64,000 bases of DNA from Favolaschia claudopus (taxonomy: Eukaryota; Basidiomycota; Agaricomycetes; Agaricales; Mycenaceae), in the NCBI GenBank assembly GCA_037176885.1, contig JAWWNJ010000038.1, forward strand, positions 1,488,001 through 1,552,000, given 5' to 3'. Under the pieces are notes generated by a model. That model saw only the letters and a list, made by a program, of their open reading frames with translations. It was not told the origin of the DNA and made no database searches. Within the stretch, counting starts at the first letter, position 1, and the number at the start of each line of letters is the position of its first letter. Shown here piece by piece: positions 20,826-31,657 of this stretch. The position numbers and the translations under genes are program-made.

Positions 20826-22675
20826 CACGACAGCACACCGACTATGTACCACCTCCCTGACTATCCTCCACCTTCCAGACTCTTGTCGACGCCGCTCAGG
20901 GCCCGTTGACGCTGGTCTCCCCGACTCCAAATCGACACGTTTGAGGCAGTTGTTAGGCGATGTTCCGCGAGACCGTGCTCGCTGAGGTGCGTGGCTTGTT
21001 ATTTCTTTTTTTCTCACTCGGCTCATGGTCTTCTCCACAGATCTCGCTCGACGCAGACGGCCTGGACACCTGGTCATCTGGACGACCTCTCCACCCACCT
21101 GCCTGGTCACCTGCGCTGCTCCTCATCCCTGCCCACTCACCGCCAGAATGAAGGTGCTTCAGCCTATGCCTTCTCCCTGCACCCTTCCTCATCCCCGCTC
21201 TCTCCGCTGTGCTGTCCCGCTCACCCATTCGGCGCCATCATTCGGCGCCATCTCATACGCTCCCGCGCTCTGCTCACGCACCCCGCTGCCCGCTGATATC
21301 GATATCCACCAAGCTCTGGAACCTGTCCGCCCTGCCGACGGCCAGCCTGACCCGGGAAAACGTGTCCGATGCTTGCAAGGTAAGTCCCGCCCCATCCGAC
21401 TCCATCCATTCTCTCACCTTTCCAATTCCCTTCCCAATTCAGAAACCCCACACGCTAGCATCGAACTCCAATCTCGATAGCCCTCCCACCGCCGCGCGCG
21501 TACCTCGATTCAAAGTACATCAGGGGACATGGTGCATCCCCCTCCGCCTTTGCCTCCCTTTCCCTTTCCCGCTCCCGTGCCTTTGCTAACAACTTCCCAC
21601 CCGCTAGCCACCGCCGCCTTCTCCGCTCTCCCAACATCGACACCGACTCTAACCCACGGTCCCCGCACCACCCTCCGCCGCCGTCTCCTATCAAGCCCCA
21701 ACTTACTTTGTTGCTGTCCGACACGCTCACCAACCCGTGCTCAAAAAACTCGATATTTGGTAAGTCTCTGTTTGTTCGACGACGTATTATAGCTTACCTG
21801 ATACACAGCCGACGCTCGCGATAATGAGGCGGGAGGATTGCGAGAGTAGGTACACTGTACGAACGTGCCAGTGGTCGGTTTGAATAAATTAGAATGAAAC
21901 AAATAAACTGAAAAACCTGTCTGTTCGGTGGTCAGCAAATGAAATGAAATGAATGGACTGCACTGCGTGCGAGTACGCATCGACGCGAGACGAGTTAGAA
22001 ACGGTTGTGATTGCGTGGAAGCGTGCGCTGGGTTGTGTTGGGTTCCATTGTCAGCGCGCGGAGATAAATTGAATGAGATTTGATAACTTACCTTCAAAAT
22101 GATACCTGTCGATCTCAATTTGAAGAGAGCTGGACTGAATGGCCCCGACTCGGACTCGCGCGCGAGAAGGAATTGAAATTGAAGCCGCCAATCCGAGTCT
22201 GCAGTGAAGCAGCAGTTGTAGCGCAATGAAACGAAACTCACTTTAAAGGAAAAGGAGCGGTCGAGGGAAATTGAATGTGAATTGATATTAAAGGTTGGAT
22301 TGAATCCCGAGACCGCGAGTTTAAGTGTGAGAGAGCAGCACAAGTAAGATGCAGGGAAGCAGCAGAGGGGGGGCATTAATGCTTACCTCTATGACTTTCG
22401 TTCAATTCAAATCTGATGCGAACCAATTCGATTTACTCTGGATCAGCAAATCTGGAACTTGAACTGAAGTTTGTATAAGAATTTGAAGGGGCAGGCTCAC
22501 TAAATGTGTCCGAGACAGCGCCAAAATCGACTTGAAGTGTCGAGGTGGTACTCCGGTTGAATGAACACGCAGGGATTATGATTCAGTAAAGCCTAGATGA
22601 CAAGAGTCAGCTTGAGATAAGCAAAGAAATCGGAGCGAAAGTCACGAACGAAAGTGGAGTCATTGACAGGATTCT
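20826..22675. other. Non-coding-looking block between direct repeats
   Basis: C/T-rich on the plus strand (21.1-21.7 kb) with several long frames on both strands that look like low-complexity artefacts. No domain was found. Several GTAAGT-like donors occur, but no convincing exon chain was built. Confidence 0.35.
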
Positions 22676-22810
22676 AGACCTGTGGTACTATAGTATTATA
22701 GCTCAATGAGAGCTTCAGTTTACATTAGAGCCAAGTCCCCCTCACACTAATTTCCTCATTCTCGACCAAGAGATTGAGCGTGACCACGTGTGACATTGCA
22801 TGACACGCAC
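22676..22810 (+). repeat. Direct repeat, right copy
   Basis: Second copy of the repeat at 20671, same orientation. An insertion/deletion (about 30 bp fewer, near AATGAGAGCTTCAG) separates the copies. Confidence 0.55.
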
Positions 22811-22997
22811 ACGCAAATTTGGTTGCGAATGTCAATCTGGGAGGATGTTCAAGTCCTTTCACTGACTGGAGACAGAGTATTAAATTGAAGGAATACATTT
22901 AAATATACTAGTTTTCGTTACAGGGAAGGAGGGCAAGTTTCTGATCCGCACTGAGTCTGCGACGCTTCGGCTTTGGTGCGCACAGACTGGAATCTTC

Positions 22998-24940
22998 TCC
23001 CTACAGGTTTTCCTCCCCAATACCTACCCTCGCATATCCAGCGTCAAGTCGGGTGAGTTTCTTGTCAAGGGCATTGTTCTCCTTGTTGCTGCGACCCCGC
23101 TTACGCTGCCCGGTGGAATCAAGGTGCGCAGAAATGCGATCTAAACCGCGCATACTGCGCTCTTCGTGATATCTAGGAATTGCGGGATCGCCTTTGCAAA
23201 CAGCAATCCTTAAGAGCGGCGAGTGAGCCTCGAAGGGCCAGCAATCAGTGAATGAATTCGGGGGATTCCTCCGATGTGAACAATATGACCGATGCCACAA
23301 TACTCCAGAGGTCCGATCGCAACGCCGAGAGAAGAGGTAACGATGTTTTTGAATAACAATGAATCACGGTCTGAGCCCGTGAGCAGCGAGGGATGGAGGA
23401 TGGACTTCCGTTGCATCCTCAAGAATGTGTTAGAACATCCTCGTAGAATACCAACGATACTCACTTTGCGTCAGCGCTCCAATGACAGTTCGGTGGGAAA
23501 TCTCGCGTTACCGACCACATCTCTTTCGGACCTCGGTAAGCGAACGTCGGGCGATGCAGTGATCTTTTGCCTCGGAACTCGGCGTGTGGAAGGATTAGCG
23601 AGTTGTAGGCATCCGGTTTGAGCATAGTCGGAGAATTGAGGAGACCTATGAGAGGTCAACTGAATGAGGCGATGAATACAAATTAGATGCCTGGACTTAC
23701 CGTGCTTGCGGTACACCGCAGTAATGGGATCATCGCGCTTGGAGGAGCAGCTACCAAGCGATCCCCAGAGTGATTCACCGAATATGAGGTGGCCGAGATT
23801 ATGTTCGGTCTGCAAGGCAGACGCTAAGACCGTGGGTTCGAAAACATCGAACAATCCGATGTCCGGGGAATTGCGGCACCAGATTTCCCCGGACGCCGCC
23901 CGAGCATCGATTACAGCCTTGCGAGTGCGTAAGATAGAAATTGAAGCAAACGAAAGAATTGCTCACATGATATTCGTCGACGAGTGAAGCCATGCGAGGC
24001 GACACTGATGTTCGCTCCTTCGCCCACACAAACAGCCAGTCTGCGTAGCGTAGGCGTTGGTCTGTAGTGGGCGCGAGTATACCATTGTGAATACAGGGTT
24101 TGAGGAGACCCCTGAGACGTTGAATTAGGGCAGGGGCGGACAAGGCAGAGAAAACGAACCAAACATCTTCCTCGGTCCGTGCAACATAGCAGTAGAACGC
24201 AAGAATGAAGCGCGCTGCTCTTGAAGGCACGCTGAAAACTTCATACACAGTTAAAAACGGCGAAAGCCCTGGTGCATGATAAATTAAAAACAGATCCGGA
24301 TCGAAACAAGGGCCGGAAACACACTTACCGGCCATGAAGCATGCGCCGCAAGATTTTCGGAAAAGTTGGAAAAGCGTTCGCATTGAATACAACGGCCCGT
24401 CGAGGAGCTTATAGCTACCTTAGTATGTTTTTATGTACGGAGGCGGTGACCTAATAATGTAAACAATGTAAACAATTCCATCACTCTATAGACGCCGATA
24501 CCATAGAATATGTCGTTTAAGCCGCGGATAGAATTACATGCCCGCTTGTGATCCGGCTTGAGCAAAATTCCGTCGATGAAATCGGCTACGAGGGCAAGGA
24601 AGTCGGGTGGGGCAGGGAAGATGTTGGGGGGATAAATGAAATGGGATGCGGACGTTGCCCAATTAGGCTTCCGAGTATAAGAAACAAAACAAAGAGAAAT
24701 ATTCAAATTCCATACCTGGAATACGAGATCGATCGTCGGGAAAGCGAGAACATGGGAAGCAAAGATGAAGGCCATGCCGATGTGAAATTTCCGAACCTAC
24801 CCAAACCATTATTCAGATTAGTGATCGACGTACATTTCAAAACTTACCGATTTGCTGACGTTCATGCAATCGAGGTATTCCACATCTCTCGTGGATAGAA
24901 TTGGACATTGGTATGGGTGAGGTATTGGAGCTGAAGCCAT
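22998..24940 (-). CDS. Multi-exon hypothetical gene, unrecognised
   Basis: Starting at ATG 24940 (MASAPIPHPYQCPILSTRD), exon 1 ends at 24848. A 51 bp intron leads to VRKFHIGMAFIFASHVLAFPTIDLVFQ, and a 48 bp intron leads to PNWATSASHFIYPPNIFPAPPDF through a long exon. Further exons carry LLDGPLYSMRTLFQLFRKSC, PCIHNGILAPTTDQRLRYADWL, VIDARAASGEIWCRNSPDIGLFDVFEPT and LPHAEFRGKRSL, each bounded by 45-90 bp GT-AG introns. The last exons are uncertain: one frame stops at 23210, another at 23001. Hydrophobic stretches are present, but no domain is recognised. The long consistent exon chain suggests a real gene rather than a transposon relic. Gypsy-1 debris begins about 200 bp upstream. Confidence 0.55.
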
Positions 24941-25139
24941 GAATGAACGGACCGGAAGCGAAGACAGAAAAACATACCATGCAAACAAGGGTGCCAAAAT
25001 GAAGAAGAAGGGCTCGGTGGGTATACGTGACTTCCTGCAGAACCAGCGTCGAGAGCAATGGAGGAGTTGGGTTTTGGGGTGTGGCACGGAGAGTCGGTGG
25101 ATAGACTTCAGTTTGGTGCTTACTTTGACCGCGTTTTAT

Positions 25140-25500
25140 GCTCGACGTCGCGTCTAAACAGTACACCAGCCCCTCTTTGGCGCGTTCCGGAGCATCCCTT
25201 CGCTCGGCCTCTTTCTCGGTAGCATCTACGGCAATATCTTCAAGGACAAAGTCCTCGCCATCCTCTTGAGCAGTAAAACAGAGTTTCCGAACGCAGTAAC
25301 ATAATGTCCGCTCTCTTCGCCTCCTGCATTCAATGCCTTCGCCCCATCCTCCTCCGCCTTCTTTTTGAGGTCGCGGCAGTCCTTGGTGTCATGATAGCAA
25401 AGGCCGTGGACTTGGCACTTCTTCGTCGGGCCACCGGTTTTCTTCCCTTTGTAGTTCGTCGACGGAGACGGAGCTGCAGCTGCAGCTGCAAGCGCAGATT
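25140..25500 (-). pseudogene. Gypsy Gag zinc-knuckle fragment, misplaced
   Basis: The minus-strand peptide reads NYKGKKTGGPTKKCQVHG, then a Cys-His-Cys knuckle (CQVHGLCYHDTKDC), then DLKKKAEEDGAKAL and, after a frame change, an acidic stretch (AQEDGEDFVLEDIAVD). This is the end of a Ty3/Gypsy Gag. It lies downstream of the Gypsy-1 RT, although Gag should precede it. The junction is near 25515, right after FLGMMVYFSSY of the RT. Confidence 0.6.
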
Positions 25501-25519
25501 CCTGCGGGCCAGTGATGAT

Positions 25520-26752
25520 ATGATGAGAAGTAAACCATCATTCCAAGAAATGTTTGAAGTTCTGAAACGTTCCTAGGGGTGTCGAGCTCGCGAATAGCGT
25601 CCACCTTTTCCTTGTGAGTTGACAAACCGAGCCTCGACACTTTCTGACCGAGAAGCATCAAAGACTGGTATCCAATATGACACTTGGGCGGCGACAAGGT
25701 AAGGTTCGCGGATGCGATGGCTCCAAAGACAGCGTCCAAATGTTTGACGTGATCTTCAAAGGTTCGTGAATAGATCACAATATCGTCGATATAAACCAAT
25801 GCGAAGAGCCATAGGAAGGGAGCCAGTACTGTAGATACTTGTACCGAGGCAACCAGCCAAAGTACCGTGACACCGTGACCCACTTTGAGCAACGCAACCA
25901 GGCCAGGCGTGAGCGTGACAGTTGCCATGATGGGCAACTAAGTCTCTCCGAATTTGCCTTTTTTACACCAGAATCAGGGCTTCTGGATGCGGATTGAGTC
26001 AAATGGTGCGCTATGCGCAAAATTTTGCAAATCTCATGCCAAAAATGGGCAGAAATTCAATATTTTTGGCTATGTCACGATCCAGATCAAGGCAACCAGA
26101 CCCTCCGTGACCGTGACCTGGCGCGTTTTGGGCAACGCAACCGACCCCTCCGTGACCGTGACGGTTGCCTCGGTACAAGTATTTACAGTACCGTATTCAT
26201 GACACGTTGGAAAACGCTCGGACCATTGCGGTATCCAAATGGGATTCGTGCGAACTGCCAAAGTCCACGATGTGTTCGAAAGGCGAGTTTCTCGGCGGAG
26301 TCCGGACGCATCTTAAGTCGAGTGAATCCTGCTAACGCATCAAGAGTTGTTAACCACTGAGATCCTTCTAGGGCTTGAAGAACATCGTCTTGATGCGGCA
26401 ACGGAAACTCGTCAGGTATGACCATCTCATTGAGTTTTCGAAGGTCGATAACCATGCGCGGCTTCCCGTTTCGCCAGACAGTGAAGACAGGTGCTGCCCA
26501 CGGACTTCGCGATGGTTCGATTGCACCTAATTCGATCCAGGAATCCATCTGCTTGTCGATGACTTCCCGTTTTGCCGGTGAAGCAGGAAACGGAGGAAGT
26601 GAGACCGGTTCAGCGCCGGGCTTCATCGGAATTACAACTTGTTCTTTGTACGTCCCAAGTCTTCCGTCTAGACCAAAGGCCTTGCTGTTTGTGACACAAA
26701 CTTCCTCCAGTGATTTTCGTTGTTCAGGTGTCAAATTCTTCGAAAAGTCCAA
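25520..26752 (-). pseudogene. Gypsy-1 reverse transcriptase
   Basis: Contains LTPEQRKSLEEVC, WIELGAIEPSRSPWAAPVF, PRMVIDLRKLNEM, the segment WLTTLDALAGFTRL (the usual catalytic D of LDL/YD is replaced in part: LDALAG) and FARIPFGYRNGPSVFQRVMNTVL. After MITE-D it continues with LVYIDDIVIYS (catalytic DD kept) and LLGQKVSRLGLSTHKEKVDAI, ending at FLGMMVYFSSY. RNase H and integrase are absent. Confidence 0.8.
25829..26188. mobile_element. MITE-D, 360 bp, inserted in the Gypsy-1 RT
   Basis: Inverted ends CTGTAGATACTTGTACCGAG and CTCGGTACAAGTATTTACAG, flanked by TA (25827-25828, 26189-26190). Removing it with one TA restores MNTVLAPFLWLF in the RT. Subterminal CGTGAC and GCAACC phrases recur on both sides. 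Non-autonomous Tc1/mariner-like element by its TSD. Confidence 0.8.
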
Positions 26753-27720
26753 GGCGTCGAGTAGTTTGGAAGACTCAACAGTCTCTGGTGGTGCTTCCGC
26801 GATTTTCGGACCACCTTCAACTGTGCAGGATCATCCTCCCCCGTCGCATTTCGGTGAGCTTTCGACGAAATGTTTGGTTCTGATCGCGTGAGGTTAACAT
26901 CTGCAGAGCCTTCGGGAGTTTGAATCTCCACCAATTGCCGAATAAAATTGGCGTGTGCCTCAGCGCGAGCTCTGCGGGCTGGATTCATCTTGGAAGCCTT
27001 GTCCAGCCAGGAATGAGGATTATGATCCGTTCCCACCACCTGACCTTCTGATACAATCACAGGGAAATCGGAGAAATTGGCGATATGAATGGCAGGTTTG
27101 CATTAGAAATGAATGTATCCGCGCTGCCATAAACGTCGTCAAAATTTCCGTGAGACTTGAGGTGTTTCTCAACCAAGAGTTGGTCGCAATCCTTGGGAAA
27201 GTGAGTCGCTACTTTGACCAAATGACTCGTCTTCGCCGGAATTATTACCCGCTCTGTGCTCACAACCCGCCCGTCACGAATCTTTCGACTGGAGCGCTGT
27301 CGAAATTTTTGATTGCCGCGGTGAATCGCGCGTTTGGAGTTTCCGCTTGATTGAACGCGAACGCACTTGACCTCAAATGTGTGGCCGTTCTCGTCAAGAA
27401 GTGCGGGAGAAGTTGAATTCTCAACCGTGAGACGCCGGCCGGAGTCTCCAAATTGCAGATATGTACGTTGAACCTTCTTGACGAATGATCGAGATTGAAT
27501 ATTGATCCGCGAAGTCATTGCCCAGAATGAACGGGGTAGTCATTCCGACAACGTATGCTTCAACGTTGAATTTAACCGGTCCTTCGGGTGTGTGAAAGAA
27601 CAAATCACAACCAACAAAACCCGAAATAGAGGACGTTCCTGTGACCTGAATCAGGTTCACTTGGTGGCCTTGCTTCACTCTCGGTGGATTTGTGAGTGAG
27701 TTCAACGTTGTTCGAGAAAT
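26753..27720 (-). pseudogene. Gypsy-1 protease and linker
   Basis: From the upstream end: NPPRVKQGHQVNLIQVTG, then a retropepsin-like fold segment with FFHTPEGPVKFNVEAYVV and PFILGNDFADQYSISI (ILG-D pattern). A frame change near 27460 continues with LQFGDSGRRLTVENS and an Arg-rich stretch, then IPAKTSHLVKVATHFPKD. The linker to the RT has another frame break near 26790, where EAPPETVESSKLL would continue into the RT. Confidence 0.65.
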
Positions 27721-28367
27721 ACTATGCGGAAAACGTAAAAAAATCTCAGGGTGGCTGTACAGGACCCGGGAACCCCTGCCCAGGTCTGCCTTGGTTTCTC
27801 GATGGTGCTGCGAAGGATATGGGCTTCATTCACTATCCTAATGAGTGTACTAGTACTCTGTATGCTACAGGGAACCTTCTCTGCCAGTTTCTCTGGGCCA
27901 ATATCTCCTCTGATCATGGAAAGTAGGGGTCCGCTGGCTTCCATTGTTGGAGTCCCCCAGCTGCGAGAAGGGTCAAAAAATATGCTTGAATGTATCTGCT
28001 CATCACTGCACACTTGAAGTACCATCCCCAGACGTGATGGAAGGCTTGAGAGTGGGCCGCGTAGTAGAATCTAACAGTACCCCGGGAAAGACCCCTCTTG
28101 GAAGCCGCGACAAAGTGTTGGATGAGGCAAGGGAAGTTCCAATGAGGATCCGCGACGATATGAAGCATAACTGACCATGCAGAACGACGTACATGGGCCC
28201 TACATGAAGCATATTCAAAACTTCCAAAATCTCCTCCGAGTGGCGAGATACTATTCATAATATGGCGAGAAAGACGGTAGGGGGAGAGAGAGCCTCAGAG
28301 AAACTAAGCGAGGAGTTCCCGGGTCCTGCACAGCCACGCTGAGAATTTTTTACGTTTTCCGCATAGT
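27721..28367. mobile_element. 647 bp TIR element with about 50 bp termini
   Basis: ACTATGCGGAAAACGTAAAA at the left and its complement at the right begin a roughly 50 bp inverted repeat that includes CAGGGTGGCTGTACAGGACC, a hAT-like start (CAGGG). No clear target duplication surrounds the outermost ends. The interior has minus-strand frames without recognisable domains. Confidence 0.65.
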
Positions 28368-28447
28368 TTCTAAAAGCGCTGTAATGTGTTAAAACGAGAT
28401 AGTTTGCTCACCCACGACAAACAATCTCAAATCATTCCGTTTGGTTA

Positions 28448-30457
28448 TTGCTTGTGCCATTTCATCTCAAAACATTTCAAACGATCCGACTGACTTTTGA
28501 CTGGGCATCAATGTGTAATGCTTTTTGCGGGCACATTGATACGTTTGAAGGCGATACCGGAGGCATCGTCGTCGCGTATATCACAGACAATGATGGAGGA
28601 AGCCAGCGCGGTCGTAAAGACCTTGGCATCAAGCGCCCCTACCTTTTTGGCATACAGTGCTGTTCGCACCAGGTTCGTAAATCTGGAACTCCGTCCAAGT
28701 TGTCTAATCTCTCATATTTCACAGGGTCAATTGATTCTCCTCGACTATTTCAAGGAAAATCCCGAGGCCGACGCAACGGCGGAGGAAACAGCTGGTGTGA
28801 TTGGCTGGATCAACCGCCACGAGGCAGTGCGCGATGTGTTCGACGAGACGCAGCAGCATCTCACATCTCGACAACCTGGTGAAAAGAGCGGCAAGGCTGC
28901 CTTGACCTATTTGTCCGCGAATCTCACGCGTTGGACCACTCATACTGTTTCCTGGCATCGCCAACTCGAGCTGAAAACATCTCTTAGGAATGCAGCTATA
29001 AACCGTCAGCAAGATATTGTTTTGGCGCAGGTTGGGGCGGAGAAAAATAAGAAGAAAGTGGCGGCAATGACGAAAGAAGCCAATAAGTATTGTGATCTTT
29101 TAGACGACCCCCAGTACTGGAAGCGACTTCAGACAATTGCGGAGGATGTCGAACCGATTACATTCATAACTAATATCAATCAGGGCGATACGACGCGCGG
29201 GGATCAAGTCATACTTGGGCTGGCCGGAGTTTATCTTCACTTTTCCCGACACGTCAATCCCCGCGTCGCCGCAGGGATGGTGAAACGGCTGGAAAAGCGA
29301 TAGGCGGACTTTGATCAGCCATTCTTCGTCATTGCGTTGGTGCTGAACCCGTACGAGAAGCTGTCTCGATTTGGAGATGCAGCGGGGGTGCAGATTTTCG
29401 CTCTTCACGCAGTTTTCATGGAGGTAAGTCATCTCTTTTATGATAGATATAGCTAAATCGAAGTTGCAACAGCTCTATCGACGTGTGCACTCTCGCCCAA
29501 TCCCCGAGACACTGAGCGAAGCGGAACACGACATCATCCTCACTCAAAAATCACAGAAAGAGACCATGGTTTCGTCTGCTTTCCTCCAGTACTTAGGCGA
29601 AAATTCCCAGCACTTCAGCCCCTTCTACGATCAATGCGATGAGCTTCGGAAGCTTCATGTTAATTCATCTTTTCCGCTCCGATAATTTTACTGACCTGAA
29701 ATTTCTCAGGGCGATAATCCTGTCCTCGTCTGGAAGCAGTTTCTTCCTGTCCCCGAGATTCGGGAGCTTGCGGACTTTGCTATCCTTATACTGGGTATTG
29801 TCGTTAATTCCGGCAGCACCGAGCGCGTCTTCTCAGACTTGAAAATCAAACGGACTCGTCTGCGAAACCGACTCTCGTTCAAAAAAACAGAGAAGATGTC
29901 AAAGGTATGTATTCGTCTATTCATATTGCTCAACTATCTTTGACTCGGGTAAGGTCGGTGCTTCGATCCGAGCTGGGCACCTGGCAGAAGGTTTGCGAAA
30001 GCAACGGGAGCCGCGCAAGAATCACGATGTCAAGCGTGTTGCCGAGCTCATTGCAGTGCCAAAGTACGCTGATTTGCTAGAACAAAACGAAGATGTCGAC
30101 GCGGATTCCGATGGCGCGGAAGCGGTCAAAGTGAGCTCTCGATTAGTTGATTCCCAGGCTGCGTGGCGAAAGGTTTATACACATTGGGTTGTGTCGGCAC
30201 GGGAGGAGGAGATGGCAGCTGAGGAAAGTGGAGAGGCCTATGAACCCAGTGTCCCTGCGCCAGAGGGCCGCCGCAAAACATGGCTTCCGTGCCCACTTTC
30301 GAAGCTATTCGCAGGTACAGTGAAGAAACCTCCGTCGCGCCGGCGTCAGGCATTCACGCAAGAGGAGCGGTTGATGGAGCTGTTGGCAGCGGATCATTCA
30401 GACGAAGAACCTGACGATGGCGAACTTGAGGGCTCTGGGGACGAGTACAATGGCTAG
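28448..30457 (+). pseudogene. hAT transposase, middle to C-terminus, one in-frame stop
   Basis: Five exons join in frame through introns at 28673-28724, 29424-29472, 29659-29709 and 29905-29953 (52, 49, 51, 49 bp). They read AYITDNDGGSQRGRKDL, CCSHQ-GQLILLDYFKENPEA, LTRWTTHTVSWHRQLEL and LVLNPYEKLSRFG. The hAT dimerisation region follows (NPVLVWKQFLPVPEIRELADFA, SGSTERVFSDLKIKRTRLRNRLS), then an acidic tail. A single TAG at 29301-29303 interrupts exon 2, and the coding frame continues unchanged after it. The N-terminal BED and early catalytic regions are absent; a matching type of N-terminus sits at 16004-16765. Confidence 0.85.
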
Positions 30458-30548
30458 AACCGGTGAAATTTGCTACTTGTGCGCTGAAAAAAATCGATTT
30501 GTTGGTTCCTAAGGCCTTAATTTGAAGGCCTTGATCATTGCCTTTTCT

Positions 30549-30584
<36 letters not shown>
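30549..30584 (+). repeat. Homopolymer of 36 G
   Basis: An uninterrupted run of 36 G follows the hAT 3' end. It could form a G-quadruplex. Run length may be affected by sequencing or assembly error. Confidence 0.8.
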
Positions 30585-30585
<1 letters not shown>

Positions 30586-30798
30586 CGTGGGATATATTGG
30601 GTGATCCAGAGATCGCTCACCCCTTGGCGCAACCACCAAATTATTTGATGAAGAATTTTTGATGCAATGATTAGAGTGTTGAGGCAGTAGGGCGGAACGG
30701 TGTAGGGATGGGATCCGGTCCACAACGTCTGAAGGCTGTCAAGCACTGGTCAATTACGGGCATACGGAATTATTGGGAAAGTCCTCGCTGAGGGGGAG

Positions 30799-31657
30799 TG
30801 TTGGAATTTGGAGATTAGATAAGACAGCTTCGGCCTTCGGGCATCTCGGTAATCAATTAGTACAGTGCCAAGCATCACATCACGGTTCCTTTTTTGGCAG
30901 GGAACGGCATCAAAAGTTAAACTCGATACTACATTATGCCGTCATCACCATTCGACTTCGAAACAGTGTAGAACATCTATATGGATGTGTAGCAACCCAT
31001 CTTGTGCTTTGCAAGGCAATTGAACAAGTTTTTGTGTTTTCACCTCCGAAAAAGTGAAACAAACCCTAATGATGGTTGATGCCATCATCAAATTGCCATA
31101 TCGGTTAGGGTTAAGATCACGTGCTTCTCGGACTTTGTCGTGCCAGCCTTGGGCGGATCACCCAGGTAAGTCAGAACAGACTCGGCTACCACTTTTTCTT
31201 GGTTTCTGCATGACAACTGAACATATCTGGCCTCAATCCATCCAAAATCAGAGCCAAAATGATGATTTTACTTTTTTCAGACCCGAAAAAAGTGAAACAC
31301 CGTGGGAAAAAGTGAGTTCTCAACGCCAAACGCATTCTTTTGGTCGGTTTCCTTCCTCAGAAAATCCCAAATAAATTACAAAAATTTTCTTCCGCCCGAA
31401 AAAGCAGTGTTGGAGAAGTGGCGCTTGGCACTGTAAGACAAGGAACAGTTCAGATACACGTAGAACTCTCTAGATATTATTCTGCACAGTATATAAGCAG
31501 CATGTAAATTCCCTGCTAGAGCATCTGATTGCTCTAAAGCAGCCTTCTAACCAACAGTGCTATTGCAATCCTATTTTACTCTCGTCCTCCCTCTAATCTC
31601 GCCCTCCCCACTTAATCTACAACAAATCCTAACTTTTTAGTCCAATTTCTCTGGGAT
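30799..31657 (+). repeat. Probable Copia 3' LTR fragment split by MITE-C2
   Basis: AGGGGGAG directly precedes TGTTGG, the same polypurine-LTR junction as at the Copia-2 3' LTR (58041-58053). A TATA-like box (GTATATAAGC, near 31490) and a C/T-rich leader follow. MITE-C2 interrupts it. No partner LTR is visible, and the right edge is not defined. Confidence 0.45.
30863..31433. mobile_element. MITE-C2, 571 bp, near-identical to MITE-C1
   Basis: Same length and ends as MITE-C1, opposite orientation, TA on both flanks (30861-30862, 31434-31435). The internal 106-codon frame differs from that of C1 at one residue (Pro to Ser), so the copies are very young or homogenised. Confidence 0.85.

Larger units (their letters stand above)
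25520..27720 (-). mobile_element. Gypsy-1, decayed and rearranged Ty3/Gypsy fragment
   Basis: Protease, linker and RT are collinear on the minus strand with at least two frame breaks (near 27460 and 26790). The LTRs, RNase H and integrase are missing, and a Gag piece follows the RT. The upstream end coincides with the start of the TIR element at 27721. Confidence 0.75.

Noticed and set aside
21741..22376. 211-codon minus-strand open frame
   Set aside because: Ser/Phe-rich translation of A/G-rich DNA, no motif; looks like a stop-poor artefact.
27721..28367. hAT element with 8 bp target duplication at the CAGGG ends
   Set aside because: The 8 bp next to CAGGG on the two sides are complementary rather than direct, and the inverted repeat extends beyond them, so the duplication is not supported.
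30549..30746. Poly-Pro minus-strand proteins around the G tract
   Set aside because: Translation of the homopolymer, not a gene.
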